Positions 55,470 to 63,334 of a DNA stretch of 64,000 nt are shown here, piece after piece (position 1 is the first letter of the stretch; each line of letters begins with the position of its first letter). The stretch spans positions 124,001-188,000 of the forward strand of contig VXMF01000022.1 in the NCBI GenBank assembly GCA_009841225.1, written 5' to 3'. The DNA is from Terriglobia bacterium (GTDB taxonomy: Bacteria; Acidobacteriota; Terriglobia; Bryobacterales; UBA6623). A model generated the notes under the pieces. That model saw nothing but the letters and a program-made list of their open reading frames with translations. It ran no database searches and was not told where the DNA came from. Both the position numbers and the translations under genes were made by a program.

Positions 55470-56750
55470 CTATTCGGAAGCTTGGATCACGCCGAGCATC
55501 TGCCACTCGTGCAGCTTGCGCTTCACGCTTTGCACGTTTTGCGACTCGGGCTCGTTCGTGGCTCCAATAAACGAGCGGTACTGGCCCGCCGCCTTCTCGA
55601 ACTCGGCGCGCTGCTCGTGGATCATTCCCATGATCTGGTAGCTCTGGGGATACCTCTTGGAGTCTTCGCCAGCCTGCATCGCCAGCACCATCTCCTCGGC
55701 CTTCTCCGGCTTGCCAGAGTTGAGGGCGGCCACAGCCGTGAGGAAGCGAACGTTGCCCGCGTTTGGATTCAACTCGAGATACGCACTACCCCATGTCTCC
55801 AAACCCGTCCAATCGCTTTGGTCCACCGCCATCTTGATCAGCGGCTCGTACGGCTTTAGGTACTTCGGATCGGCGTCAACAGCCTTGGAATACGCTTCCT
55901 TCGCTCCGGCAGCATCCTCCACGGCCAGCTTGGCGTCGCCCATGGCCGCCCATGCGGCCGCGAATTCGGGATATTCGCCGACCGCCTTGGTGTATTGCGT
56001 TACCGCTTTCTTGTAGTTCGGCTTCCTCTTGCGCATCTCGCGCAGGCCGTTCTGGTAGGCTTTGAGCGCGGCCTTCGGCGCCTGGAGGGTCAGTGCGCTG
56101 ACCACGTCACCGAGCAAGCCCTCGAGCCGATGCAGCACGATCGTGCCGACATCGTTGTTCTCCATGACGCTGTACATTCCGAGCTGCAGGTCATCGGAGC
56201 GATAGCCGGACAATTCCGCTCGCAACACGCAGGCGCTGAGATCGAAGCGCCCCATACCGACTTGGCGAACGCCGACGGCAGTATAGGCGCCGCCGCTCAT
56301 CAGCGAACCCTGGCTGATCCCCGCGCCCGAGACGCTGGCATCCCTGGTCAGCAAGGTCGCATCGCCACCCACCCGGAAGCTGAATCTGCCCTTGCTGTCG
56401 GTATAGCCCTCGGGGAAAGTGTTGCCAACGCAGACCCGCTGCACGACCACCGGCTCGCTAGGCGGCAACCCGTCGTTGGTCACGACCCGCCCGTTCAGAT
56501 ACAAGGGCCTCGCTTGAGCGCCGAACGGATCGTTCTGCTGCCCGCCGAACGGATCGTTCTGCCGGGTGTTGTTGTTCAAACCACCTTGGTTCTGCTGCGA
56601 TTGCCCGGTATTGCCGCGACCGCCGCCTGTGTTGCCGGTGTTGCCGCTGTTGCCGCCACCGGTGTCGCCACCGCGCTGTCCTTGCCCCGACAGCGCTACA
56701 GCGGTAGCGAGAGCCAGGGTTATCACTGGAATCAATCTGGGAACGCGCAT
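55470..56750 (-). CDS. Secreted TPR protein with a Gly/Asn-rich N-terminus
   Basis: A 426-residue protein with a signal peptide (MRVPRLIPVITLALATA). Residues 24-80 are a Gly/Asn/Gln-rich linker with two NDPFG units. A carboxypeptidase-regulatory-like domain follows (PLYLNGRVVTNDGLPP). The rest consists of about four tetratricopeptide repeats (for example EFAAAWAAMGDAKLAVED and AKEAYSKAVDADPKYLK). It may scaffold envelope protein assemblies. Function unknown. Confidence 0.82.
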   Translation of the reverse strand: MRVPRLIPVITLALATAVALSGQGQRGGDTGGGNSGNTGNTGGGRGNTGQSQQNQGGLNNNTRQNDPFGGQQNDPFGAQARPLYLNGRVVTNDGLPPSEPVVVQRVCVGNTFPEGYTDSKGRFSFRVGGDATLLTRDASVSGAGISQGSLMSGGAYTAVGVRQVGMGRFDLSACVLRAELSGYRSDDLQLGMYSVMENNDVGTIVLHRLEGLLGDVVSALTLQAPKAALKAYQNGLREMRKRKPNYKKAVTQYTKAVGEYPEFAAAWAAMGDAKLAVEDAAGAKEAYSKAVDADPKYLKPYEPLIKMAVDQSDWTGLETWGSAYLELNPNAGNVRFLTAVAALNSGKPEKAEEMVLAMQAGEDSKRYPQSYQIMGMIHEQRAEFEKAAGQYRSFIGATNEPESQNVQSVKRKLHEWQMLGVIQASE

Positions 56751-56951
56751 TACACCGACTCCTCACTCAGCCTATAGAAGGCACCTGCTGCATGAAGGCT
56801 AGCACACGCCTAGCCGTTATGGCACCGCGGCATGCTACCCGCGAGCGAAATCGACGAAATCTGCCCTCAGACCGGGCCGCCGCGCTGGCTGCGAGCCGCG
56901 CATCTAAATGGGCACTTGATTGCCCGACGCTAGAATGGTTTTCTTGCGCGC

Positions 56952-57827
56952 ATGCGGTTCCGCGGCATTTACGCCCCGCTAGTCACTCCGTTCGACCATC
57001 GAGGGAACATCTACTGGTCCAAGGTCGAGCACAACCTCGCACAGCTCCGCCGAACCCAGCTGTCGGGTTTCCTGGTCTGCGACCGCTGGGGTGAAGGACC
57101 GCTGCTCTCGGCCTCAGAACGGGCCGAGATCTGGCAGCGAGTTGCTACCCTCGCGGGTGCCGACGTGCAAGTGCTGGCCGCGGTCTCCGGATACGGCGTC
57201 ACGCAAGCTCGCGAGGCAGTCGCGGCGGCGGAGGCGGCAGGTTGCGCATGTGCAGTGCTGGATGCCCCGGATGTGAGCGGGATGGCGCCGCACGCCGATG
57301 CTGCGGAACTGTTCTTTCGCGCCGTCGCTGACAAGTCGGCCCTGCCCGTGGTGGTCGAGGCAAGGCTGGGCGGCGCCTCTGGCGCGGCGGCGCAGCAGTT
57401 GGCTTCGCTGGCAGCTCACCCGGCGATTGTCGGAGCGTTGGTAGAGGGCGGCACCGGGGAGGAGATCGAAACCGCCGCGACCATGTGCGGCCCGGACTTT
57501 TCGATCCTTGTGCGCGATCTGGGAGCGACGGTGCGGGGCCTCTCGAGCGGTGCCCGCGCGGCGGTGCTTGCGATTGCCGCCGCCGTGCCGTTCTACGCCC
57601 TGTCGATTGAAGAGGCGATCCGCACGCGCGAGCACGACGCGGCCGCCGACCTAGTCGCGCGCGCACTCGAGCTCGACAGGCTGCTGCACGCGCACGGGGT
57701 ACCGGCTCTCAAGTGCGCCTTGGACTTGCGCAGCTGCTACGGCGGCATCCCGCGGCTGCCCTTGCTGACTGCCCCGCCAGCCACTGTGGCAGCGGTCTCG
57801 GGGGCTCTGGGCGAGCTAGCCAGCTAA
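56952..57827 (+). CDS. DapA-family protein lacking the catalytic lysine
   Basis: A 291-residue member of the dihydrodipicolinate synthase fold; the opening YAPLVTPFDHRGNIYW is diagnostic. The Schiff-base lysine normally found in a VGIKDxSG motif is not present: the matching region reads IVGALVEGGTG. The usual LYN tyrosine is replaced by VEAR. The fold may be kept for binding rather than catalysis. Compare the two other DapA-like proteins in this window, which keep the lysine. Confidence 0.8.
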   Translation: MRFRGIYAPLVTPFDHRGNIYWSKVEHNLAQLRRTQLSGFLVCDRWGEGPLLSASERAEIWQRVATLAGADVQVLAAVSGYGVTQAREAVAAAEAAGCACAVLDAPDVSGMAPHADAAELFFRAVADKSALPVVVEARLGGASGAAAQQLASLAAHPAIVGALVEGGTGEEIETAATMCGPDFSILVRDLGATVRGLSSGARAAVLAIAAAVPFYALSIEEAIRTREHDAAADLVARALELDRLLHAHGVPALKCALDLRSCYGGIPRLPLLTAPPATVAAVSGALGELAS

Positions 57828-58149
57828 GCGGCACAGCGGCGACTACCGAAAGGAAATTATCAAGCTGACTTGACAAGGCTGCCGGATTCCGCTTCCAACG
57901 CAGGGGGCAAATCATGGCAGGTAAAGCACTTAACTGGCCCGGTAAGGCGCACAGAACGGGTATCATAACGTGCGCGACTCCGGGACCCTTGCGAAGATGA
58001 CGGTGCTGTTTGCCGGTCTTGTCGCGAGGAGGCTGATGTGCCGCGACCTGATCGCCGAGAACGGCTGTCGTCCAGGGCGCGTTCCTAGGCGGCATCAGGG
58101 CGCGGGCGAGGTCCTCGGGCGTGGCGTCGGCGTAGTCGGGGCGTCTCAT
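57709..58149 (-). CDS. Hypothetical protein, possibly shorter than shown
   Basis: The frame starts at an ATG (58149) with a fair GGAG ribosome site nine bases upstream. The N-terminus MRRPDYADATPEDLARAL looks like a conserved opening of small hypothetical proteins. The C-terminal half overlaps the DapA-like gene on the other strand and is of poor composition, so only about 60-70 residues may be real. Function unknown. Confidence 0.3.
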   Translation of the reverse strand: MRRPDYADATPEDLARALMPPRNAPWTTAVLGDQVAAHQPPRDKTGKQHRHLRKGPGVAHVMIPVLCALPGQLSALPAMICPLRWKRNPAALSSQLDNFLSVVAAVPLSWLARPEPPRPLPQWLAGQSARAAAGCRRSSCASPRRT

Positions 58150-58191
58150 CGCGTTTTCTCCGCTTGGACTGACGCCTCTCTCGTACGGAAT

Positions 58192-58216
58192 CTGGCAAGA
58201 TCGTGCAAACTGGCAA
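58192..58216. repeat. Direct repeat CTGGCAA in the divergent region before hicAB
   Basis: CTGGCAA occurs at 58192-58198 and 58210-58216, with 18 bases from start to start. A related TGCAAAC lies between them. The region 58200-58298 is AT-rich and lies between a minus-strand small frame and hicA, so the copies may be operator half-sites. The rest of 57828-58191 holds only the small frame described separately. Confidence 0.3.
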
Positions 58217-58298
58217 AAATAGCTTTATTAGGCGAGTTTTACTGATTTTTTCTCCTTAAATACTTTCTTTCCGCGATTCTATCCGCTATGCTATAGAT

Positions 58299-58475
58299 AT
58301 GAACGGCAGGGAGTTCATGAGACGGGCCAAGCGGTACGCAGCAAGGAACGGCCTGGACTTCCGGTTCGAGCAGGCCAAGGGCAAGGGGAGCCACGGCCAG
58401 TTGTACGTCGGCCGCAGGCGGACCATGGTCAAGCGCACCGAGCTCAGCATGGGCCTGCTGCGGAACATGCTCTGA
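58299..58475 (+). CDS. hicA: HicA-type mRNA interferase, truncated by TGA at codon 59
   Basis: A 58-residue protein, MNGREFMRRAKRYAARNG..., with the catalytic His in GKGSHGQLYV (His32). The frame meets TGA at 58473-58475 and would continue for ten more codons (DLGIQKEDF) to TAA at 58503-58505. HicA proteins usually end with this stretch, where an Arg is normally at the TGA site. A CGA-to-TGA change is the simplest cause. The last helix and strand are therefore lost, so activity is uncertain. Selenocysteine is unlikely since the site is not a Cys or Sec position in the family. Confidence 0.72.
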   Translation: MNGREFMRRAKRYAARNGLDFRFEQAKGKGSHGQLYVGRRRTMVKRTELSMGLLRNML

Positions 58476-58490
58476 GACCTCGGGATCCAG

Positions 58491-58497
58491 AAGGAGG
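58491..58497 (+). promoter_or_regulatory. Strong hicB ribosome-binding site inside the hicA tail
   Basis: AAGGAGG lies nine bases before the hicB ATG at 58507. It is encoded by hicA codons after the premature TGA, so hicB translation does not depend on hicA reading to its natural stop. Confidence 0.75.
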
Positions 58498-58506
58498 ACT
58501 TCTAAA

Positions 58507-58950
58507 ATGCGATATGCCTATCCATGCAGGATCGAGCGGGACGAGGACGGCGCGTTCGTCGTTTCCTTCCCGGACGTGGTCGGCGCCAACACCGGCGCTG
58601 ACGACCGTGCCGACGCGTTGGAGCTGGCCGAGGAGGCGCTCTCCGGGGCGCTCGGGATGTACGTCGAAATGCGGGAACCCATCCCTGTTCCGAGCCCCGT
58701 CATGGACGGTCAGGAGGTCGTCGCGGTGGACCCGGTGACGGCGGCCAAGCTGGAACTGTACACCGCGATGCGGGACCGGGGCGTGACCAAGCGCGCGCTA
58801 GCGAAACGGCTGGGGCTGTCTGATACCACCGTGGGTCGCCTGATCGCCCCGAACCGCCGTTCCCGCATCGACCGTATTGGCAAGGCGCTTCGGGCGGTGG
58901 GCCGGGGCCTCGTGGTCGAGGGCCGGACAGACCCCGCTAGCGCGGAATGA
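58507..58950 (+). CDS. hicB: HicB-type antitoxin with helix-turn-helix domain
   Basis: A 147-residue antitoxin. The N-terminal partial-RNase-H-like fold includes FVVSFPDVVGANTG and ALELAEEALS. The C-terminal part has a Cro/C1-type helix-turn-helix (TKRALAKRLGLSDTTVGRL). It follows hicA at once. It is homologous along the whole length to the decayed copy at 43683-44120. It should bind HicA and its own promoter. Confidence 0.86.
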   Translation: MRYAYPCRIERDEDGAFVVSFPDVVGANTGADDRADALELAEEALSGALGMYVEMREPIPVPSPVMDGQEVVAVDPVTAAKLELYTAMRDRGVTKRALAKRLGLSDTTVGRLIAPNRRSRIDRIGKALRAVGRGLVVEGRTDPASAE

Positions 58951-58961
58951 CCCGACTACGC

Positions 58962-59123
58962 TCAAGGGCGGTCGCTATCGAAGTAGTCCGGCTTGACCTT
59001 GATTGCTTCGCGCGTCCACAGGCAGGTATACCGGAGCGCGAAAACCACTGCGACTACGGGCGAGCCGACGGCGATTCCCCCGCCGATTGACATGGCGTCG
59101 GGGAGCATCATGAAGGTCCACAT
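58962..59123 (-). CDS. Small membrane protein, possibly truncated by an upstream TAG
   Basis: The ATG at 59123 gives 53 residues (MWTFMMLPDAMSIGGG...) with one long hydrophobic segment and a basic-acidic tail ending FDSDRP. The frame is open upstream through TAG at 59142-59144 and continues as FHFATQFKRPKTLYA, which looks coding. It may thus be the end of a longer membrane protein broken by an amber codon. The remaining bases to 59290 hold no gene. Evidence is modest. Confidence 0.3.
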   Translation of the reverse strand: MWTFMMLPDAMSIGGGIAVGSPVVAVVFALRYTCLWTREAIKVKPDYFDSDRP

Positions 59124-59290
59124 CGTGACGAACCCTGTGATCTAGGCGTAGAGCGTCTTCGGGCGCTTGAACTGCGTCGCGAAGTGGAACGCTGTTGCAA
59201 TCCTGCCACGCGGCGTGTCATTACCGTCACTCAGATGACGGTAGAGGAAGCTGGCAGGCTTGTCGGCTTGTCAACTCAGATTGATAATTC

Positions 59291-60892
59291 CTACGGAAAT
59301 AGCACCTTGTGGTCTGCAGTTTCGGGTTCGATCTCGGCGCGGATTTCGTCGACGAACCGAGGTCCGAACTTCGCGACGAGCGAGAGCACGCAATGGACAC
59401 GCTCCTGTAGGTTCTCGTTCGGGTAGATCCAGTCGGCCAGTCTTGCCGCATGGCGCCCCGCCGTCGAGGCCCGTCGCATGGCTTCTCGCGCCACCTTGCC
59501 GTTAGCCCTCTCCAGCTGGTACTCGATCTTCTTTCGCGACCGCCCGAAGCTCGCCGCCAGCGTAGGATCGAACTCGTGAAGGGCTGCCTCCATCTCTTGG
59601 AGCCGTCCTCCGATCGCAGCTCGGCTCGCCGCAAGCTTGTCATGCAGTGGCGGCGGCACGAGCGAATTCGCGATCAAGCTCTCGAACTCGTGCCTCGGAG
59701 CGATACACTGGGCCACCGTCAGGCCGTACTTCTCCAACAGTTTCCGGCTTGCCGCATCCAGCACCGTAAACGAAGCCCTAGGCAACACGACCGGCATACG
59801 CTCCAGCAATCTGTCGTACAGCACTGCAGATTGCGCGAGGTAAGCCGCTTCGGACGGCCCCGCGATCAGCGCTGCGGTGGGGAGCATGGAGTCCTGCATC
59901 ACGGGTCGCAGCAGCGCGCTCGGCGAGACCTGGAGCGGAGACCCCTCCAGCCGGTGCACGAGATCGTCGGCGCTGTAAGCCCGGGACTCGGACAAGAACG
60001 AGCTGTTCTTGCGCTTGAGGGCGATGCGCTCGGCGCCTTCGAAGAGCATCAGTAGCGATGTCGATTCTTGGACGTAGACCTGCTCGTGGTAGCCGGCGGA
60101 TTTCAGCCCTCCGCCCCTGCGGATCAACGCATCGGCGAGCTCTGGCGCGCGCTTGATCGCGTTGCGCAGCACGGGAACGGTCAGTTGGCGGATCCCCGCC
60201 TCCATCGGCGAGAGAAACAGGATTCCAGTGCGCTCCAGCAATTTGCTGTAGAGCCGCTGAAACCCGCGTCCGAACCCAGCGCCGTCGCCATAGGCGCTCC
60301 GGGCCAGCGCGACCGCCTCGGCTGCGTGCGGCAAGCCCTCGCAGCAGGCCTCGAACTCGCTCAGGCGCGGGTCGGTGATCTTGACCGAACCGACGGCTGT
60401 GCCAGGCGTCCCGGCACTTTGCGCCTCGATTCTCTGCGGGCCGTCCGCAAGCGAGTGCGCCCACGCATGGTTCACTTCCGCGAGGTCGTGGTCTTCGGTC
60501 GCAAGCCAGAAGACCGGCGTGGCGGGAGTGCCGCGGCGCGTCAGCTCTTCGGCGCAACGTACCGCCGTGAGCGCCTTGTAGAGCGTAAACGCCGGGCCGC
60601 CCAGCAAGCCCACTTGCTGGCCCGTGGCCACGACCACCGTGCCAGGTTGGGCCAGCCGATCCAAGCTGGCTTGCACCTCGCCGTCACCATCCCGATTCTG
60701 GCTGGCGAGCGCATCCACCAACGCCTTGCGGTGGTCCGGCTCCAGACGGGCCGTGCTCGCCGCAGCTTGCGCGGCGGCCAGCGACGGCGGGTGGCGGTAG
60801 AACTGGCCAACGCGGGAAAAACTGGAGAGCAAGTCCGCGAACAGCGGCCGGATGCCCGGCAGTTCAGCCTGAGGGAGGGAAACGCTGCGCAT
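59291..60892 (-). CDS. bshC: Bacillithiol biosynthesis cysteine-adding enzyme
   Basis: Catalyses the last step of bacillithiol synthesis, adding cysteine to GlcN-malate. The family marks VVATGQQVGLLGGPAFTLYK and FWLATEDHDLAEV are clear. The length of 533 residues is normal. BshC is known from Firmicutes, Bacteroidetes, Deinococcus and Acidobacteria. It starts five bases after the stop of the upstream D-threonine-aldolase-like gene. The window has no bshA or bshB. Confidence 0.93.
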   Translation of the reverse strand: MRSVSLPQAELPGIRPLFADLLSSFSRVGQFYRHPPSLAAAQAAASTARLEPDHRKALVDALASQNRDGDGEVQASLDRLAQPGTVVVATGQQVGLLGGPAFTLYKALTAVRCAEELTRRGTPATPVFWLATEDHDLAEVNHAWAHSLADGPQRIEAQSAGTPGTAVGSVKITDPRLSEFEACCEGLPHAAEAVALARSAYGDGAGFGRGFQRLYSKLLERTGILFLSPMEAGIRQLTVPVLRNAIKRAPELADALIRRGGGLKSAGYHEQVYVQESTSLLMLFEGAERIALKRKNSSFLSESRAYSADDLVHRLEGSPLQVSPSALLRPVMQDSMLPTAALIAGPSEAAYLAQSAVLYDRLLERMPVVLPRASFTVLDAASRKLLEKYGLTVAQCIAPRHEFESLIANSLVPPPLHDKLAASRAAIGGRLQEMEAALHEFDPTLAASFGRSRKKIEYQLERANGKVAREAMRRASTAGRHAARLADWIYPNENLQERVHCVLSLVAKFGPRFVDEIRAEIEPETADHKVLFP

Positions 60893-60897
60893 CTCGC

Positions 60898-62133
60898 TCA
60901 GATATGGCCTCTGGCGTCAATCTTCCAGACTTCCTGCACGGAGTCGCCCCGCACGCAGTACATCCGGTCATAGAGGTTGACGTTCGGGTCGCAGTGGGGC
61001 ACGACCAGCTCGATCTTGTCCCCCAGAACGATCTCTCGCTCGGCATCAGCCAGCGTCAGCGCACCGTGCTCGTCGCCGCGAAACGCGTAGGTCAGGCCGC
61101 CTGGGCGGGCGACCTCCGGGCCAAAGTCGCGGTCGGTCGCGAACGCCTTCAGGCCCGCGTCGACCGTGGCGATGTCGTCATGATTCTTGCTGACTACCGT
61201 GGCCAAGACATGCAGCGCGTTGTGGAAGTCATCGTAGACCTCGCCGCCCCTGCCGCCGATGATCCGATAGTCGACGTCCATCAGGGCATAGGAGCCGACT
61301 TGCAGTTCGGTCATGCCGTCAAGGGCGGAATCAATGTTGTACGTGCCAGTGCTGGCGCCCGACATGATCTCGGCGGGCAGCCCCTTGCGCCGCATCGCTG
61401 CGAAGCTCTCGAGAACCGGCCCCATGTAGCGCTCCGAATGCTCCTTGCGCGCCTGGAATCCCTTCACGTGGGAGGAGGCGCCGCAGTAGCCGTGAACCCC
61501 CCTCAGGCGCAGATTGGGCAATCGATCGATGGTCTCGGCAAGCTGCACGGCCGCCGGTCCGGGCGGAATGCCGGTCCGCCGGCCGAGCGGGTCGATATCG
61601 ACCAGCGTGTTGAGCCGGATCTTGGCCGCGCCGGCCGCCTCGTCCAGTTCCGCGGCATTGTCCGGATGGTCGACCACGACCATCGTGTCGGGCCGCCGCC
61701 CAGCCAGGCGCACCACTCGGTGAACCTTGTTCGGACCGACAGCCTCAGAAGTCAACAGCAAGCCGCCGATCCCGGCCGCCGCCATTGCCTCCGCTTCGCG
61801 GATTGTCGCGACGCACACCCCCAGCGCGCCCCGACTGACCTGACGCTTGGCAATTTCGGAGCACTTGTGGGTCTTGGCGTGCGGTCGCAGGTCGACGCCA
61901 GCGGTCTTGGCGTGCTCGGTCATACGCAGCAGATTCGCCTCGAACGCATCAAGGTCCAACAACAACGATGGCGTTGGCAGGTCTTGCTTGGTCACACCCT
62001 CGATTTGCGAGCCGCGCGCCAAGCGCTCCTCGATCTCGTCAATGGAATAGGCGCGAGCGTTTGGAGTCATGATGATCGGGGCTGCCAAGGCATGCATGCC
62101 CGTGCGGAGCCAATCTCGGCGGGACGGTCTCAT
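60898..62133 (-). CDS. Tat-exported D-threonine aldolase/alanine racemase-fold protein
   Basis: A PLP-dependent fold-type III protein. The ATG at 62133 gives a twin-arginine N-terminus (SRRDWLRTGM); ATG 62163 is possible. The Schiff-base lysine lies in RPHAKTHKCSEIA. The later segments IMSGASTGTYNI and VPHCDPNVNLYDR are typical of the DSD1-like group (D-serine dehydratase/D-threonine aldolase). The metal site His-x-Cys is likely in PHCDPN. Substrate unknown. It is coupled to bshC by a five-base gap. Confidence 0.87.
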   Translation of the reverse strand: MRPSRRDWLRTGMHALAAPIIMTPNARAYSIDEIEERLARGSQIEGVTKQDLPTPSLLLDLDAFEANLLRMTEHAKTAGVDLRPHAKTHKCSEIAKRQVSRGALGVCVATIREAEAMAAAGIGGLLLTSEAVGPNKVHRVVRLAGRRPDTMVVVDHPDNAAELDEAAGAAKIRLNTLVDIDPLGRRTGIPPGPAAVQLAETIDRLPNLRLRGVHGYCGASSHVKGFQARKEHSERYMGPVLESFAAMRRKGLPAEIMSGASTGTYNIDSALDGMTELQVGSYALMDVDYRIIGGRGGEVYDDFHNALHVLATVVSKNHDDIATVDAGLKAFATDRDFGPEVARPGGLTYAFRGDEHGALTLADAEREIVLGDKIELVVPHCDPNVNLYDRMYCVRGDSVQEVWKIDARGHI

Positions 62134-62418
62134 CAGCGGATTTGCCCCCTGAATATTGATCATAGTCCGACGCGGGACCACGGCACTAGCGCGACCAAGC
62201 CCTCGCCAGTCCTGCCAGCGTTCGATCAAGCAAAAGCACCACATAGGCCGATCAAAATCGATGGCTCACTTCGTGAAACGACAGCTCGGGCTGGCGACGT
62301 CAGCGTCGAGTGCCAAGCCGGCTCAAGCGGCGGAAGCTCGCTGAGCGCGGTGCCGGCCTGCATCCGCCAGGAAGCCTCGGGGCATCGCAAGCGACCGGAT
62401 CAGATAAAATCTCGGTTC

Positions 62419-63330
62419 ATGTCGGCAAAACTGGGCGGATTCGCGGCAGCGTTGCACACGCCGCGTCGAGAGGACGGCTCGATCGACTTTGCGGCGCTCG
62501 CGCGCAATACCGATTGGGTTATTTCACAAGGCGCCAGCGCAGTCGTGCCGTGCGGCGGGACCGGCGAGTACTCCGACCTCACGCTCGGGCAACGGAAAGA
62601 GATCGTCGATCAACTGGCCTGGGTGCCCAAAGCAAAGGCGAAATTGGTGGTCGGCGTCGGCTCGGGCTCGCTGCGGGACTCGGTGGACTTGGCGCGACAC
62701 GCACTGGACAGGGGGTCGGACGCGGTCCTGCTGCCGCCGCCGCACTTCTATCGCTACGAAGCCCGCGACCTGCTGCCCTTCTTCCGCGCCGCGGCCCGGG
62801 CGATCGGCGGCCCGACCATGCTCTACAACCTTGCCGGCTTCGTCAGCCCGCTCGATGCCGAGATCGTCGCCGAGCTGATCAGCACCGAGACGCACCTCAT
62901 CGGCATCAAGGATTCGAGCGGGGGCTTGGAGATCCTGCGGCGACTGACCCAAGCCGGCATTGCCAGCGTGCGAGTGCAAGGCCACGACGCGTGGCTGGCG
63001 GAGTCCTTGCGCCAAGGCTTGGCCGATGCTGCCATCTCCGGCCCGGCCAGCGTGGTGCCAGAAGCCATCCGGGCCGTTTTCGAGACCTTCGGCGACGAGG
63101 ATGCTTTCTCCGCCGCCGCGACGCATTTCGAGCAGTTCTTGCAGCAGCTGATGCGCTTCCCCTACCCTTGGGTGATCAAGTGGGCGGCGCAGTACAGGGG
63201 CCTGGACCCGGTGACTTTCGCAGTCCCGTTGAGCGCCGAGCGAGACCAGGACAGGCAAGCGTTTCTGTCTTGGTTCGAGACATGGCTTGAGAACGGCCCG
63301 CCGACGAGCCCGGACTTTCGCAGGCCTTGA
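62419..63330 (+). CDS. DapA-family aldolase/dehydratase with intact catalytic residues
   Basis: A 303-residue cytoplasmic protein (MSAKLGGFAAALHTP). The catalytic Tyr lies in MLYNLAG, and the Schiff-base Lys in IGIKDSSGG. The GTGE motif (CGGTGEYSDL) is present. It resembles 5-dehydro-4-deoxyglucarate dehydratase more than DapA itself, judging by the phrase GGTGEYSDLT. It lies upstream of an acyl-CoA ligase gene. About 285 bases before it hold nothing recognised. Confidence 0.88.
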   Translation: MSAKLGGFAAALHTPRREDGSIDFAALARNTDWVISQGASAVVPCGGTGEYSDLTLGQRKEIVDQLAWVPKAKAKLVVGVGSGSLRDSVDLARHALDRGSDAVLLPPPHFYRYEARDLLPFFRAAARAIGGPTMLYNLAGFVSPLDAEIVAELISTETHLIGIKDSSGGLEILRRLTQAGIASVRVQGHDAWLAESLRQGLADAAISGPASVVPEAIRAVFETFGDEDAFSAAATHFEQFLQQLMRFPYPWVIKWAAQYRGLDPVTFAVPLSAERDQDRQAFLSWFETWLENGPPTSPDFRRP

Positions 63331-63334
63331 TCGG

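Noticed and set aside
58473-58475. TGA in hicA as a selenocysteine codon, given selB in the genome
   Set aside because: The site is normally Arg in HicA, no Cys homologues are known to me, and no obvious SECIS hairpin follows before hicB.
60904-62418. Long in-frame extension of the third DapA-like gene
   Set aside because: It is antisense to the D-threonine-aldolase-like gene; the conserved fold starts at ATG 62419.
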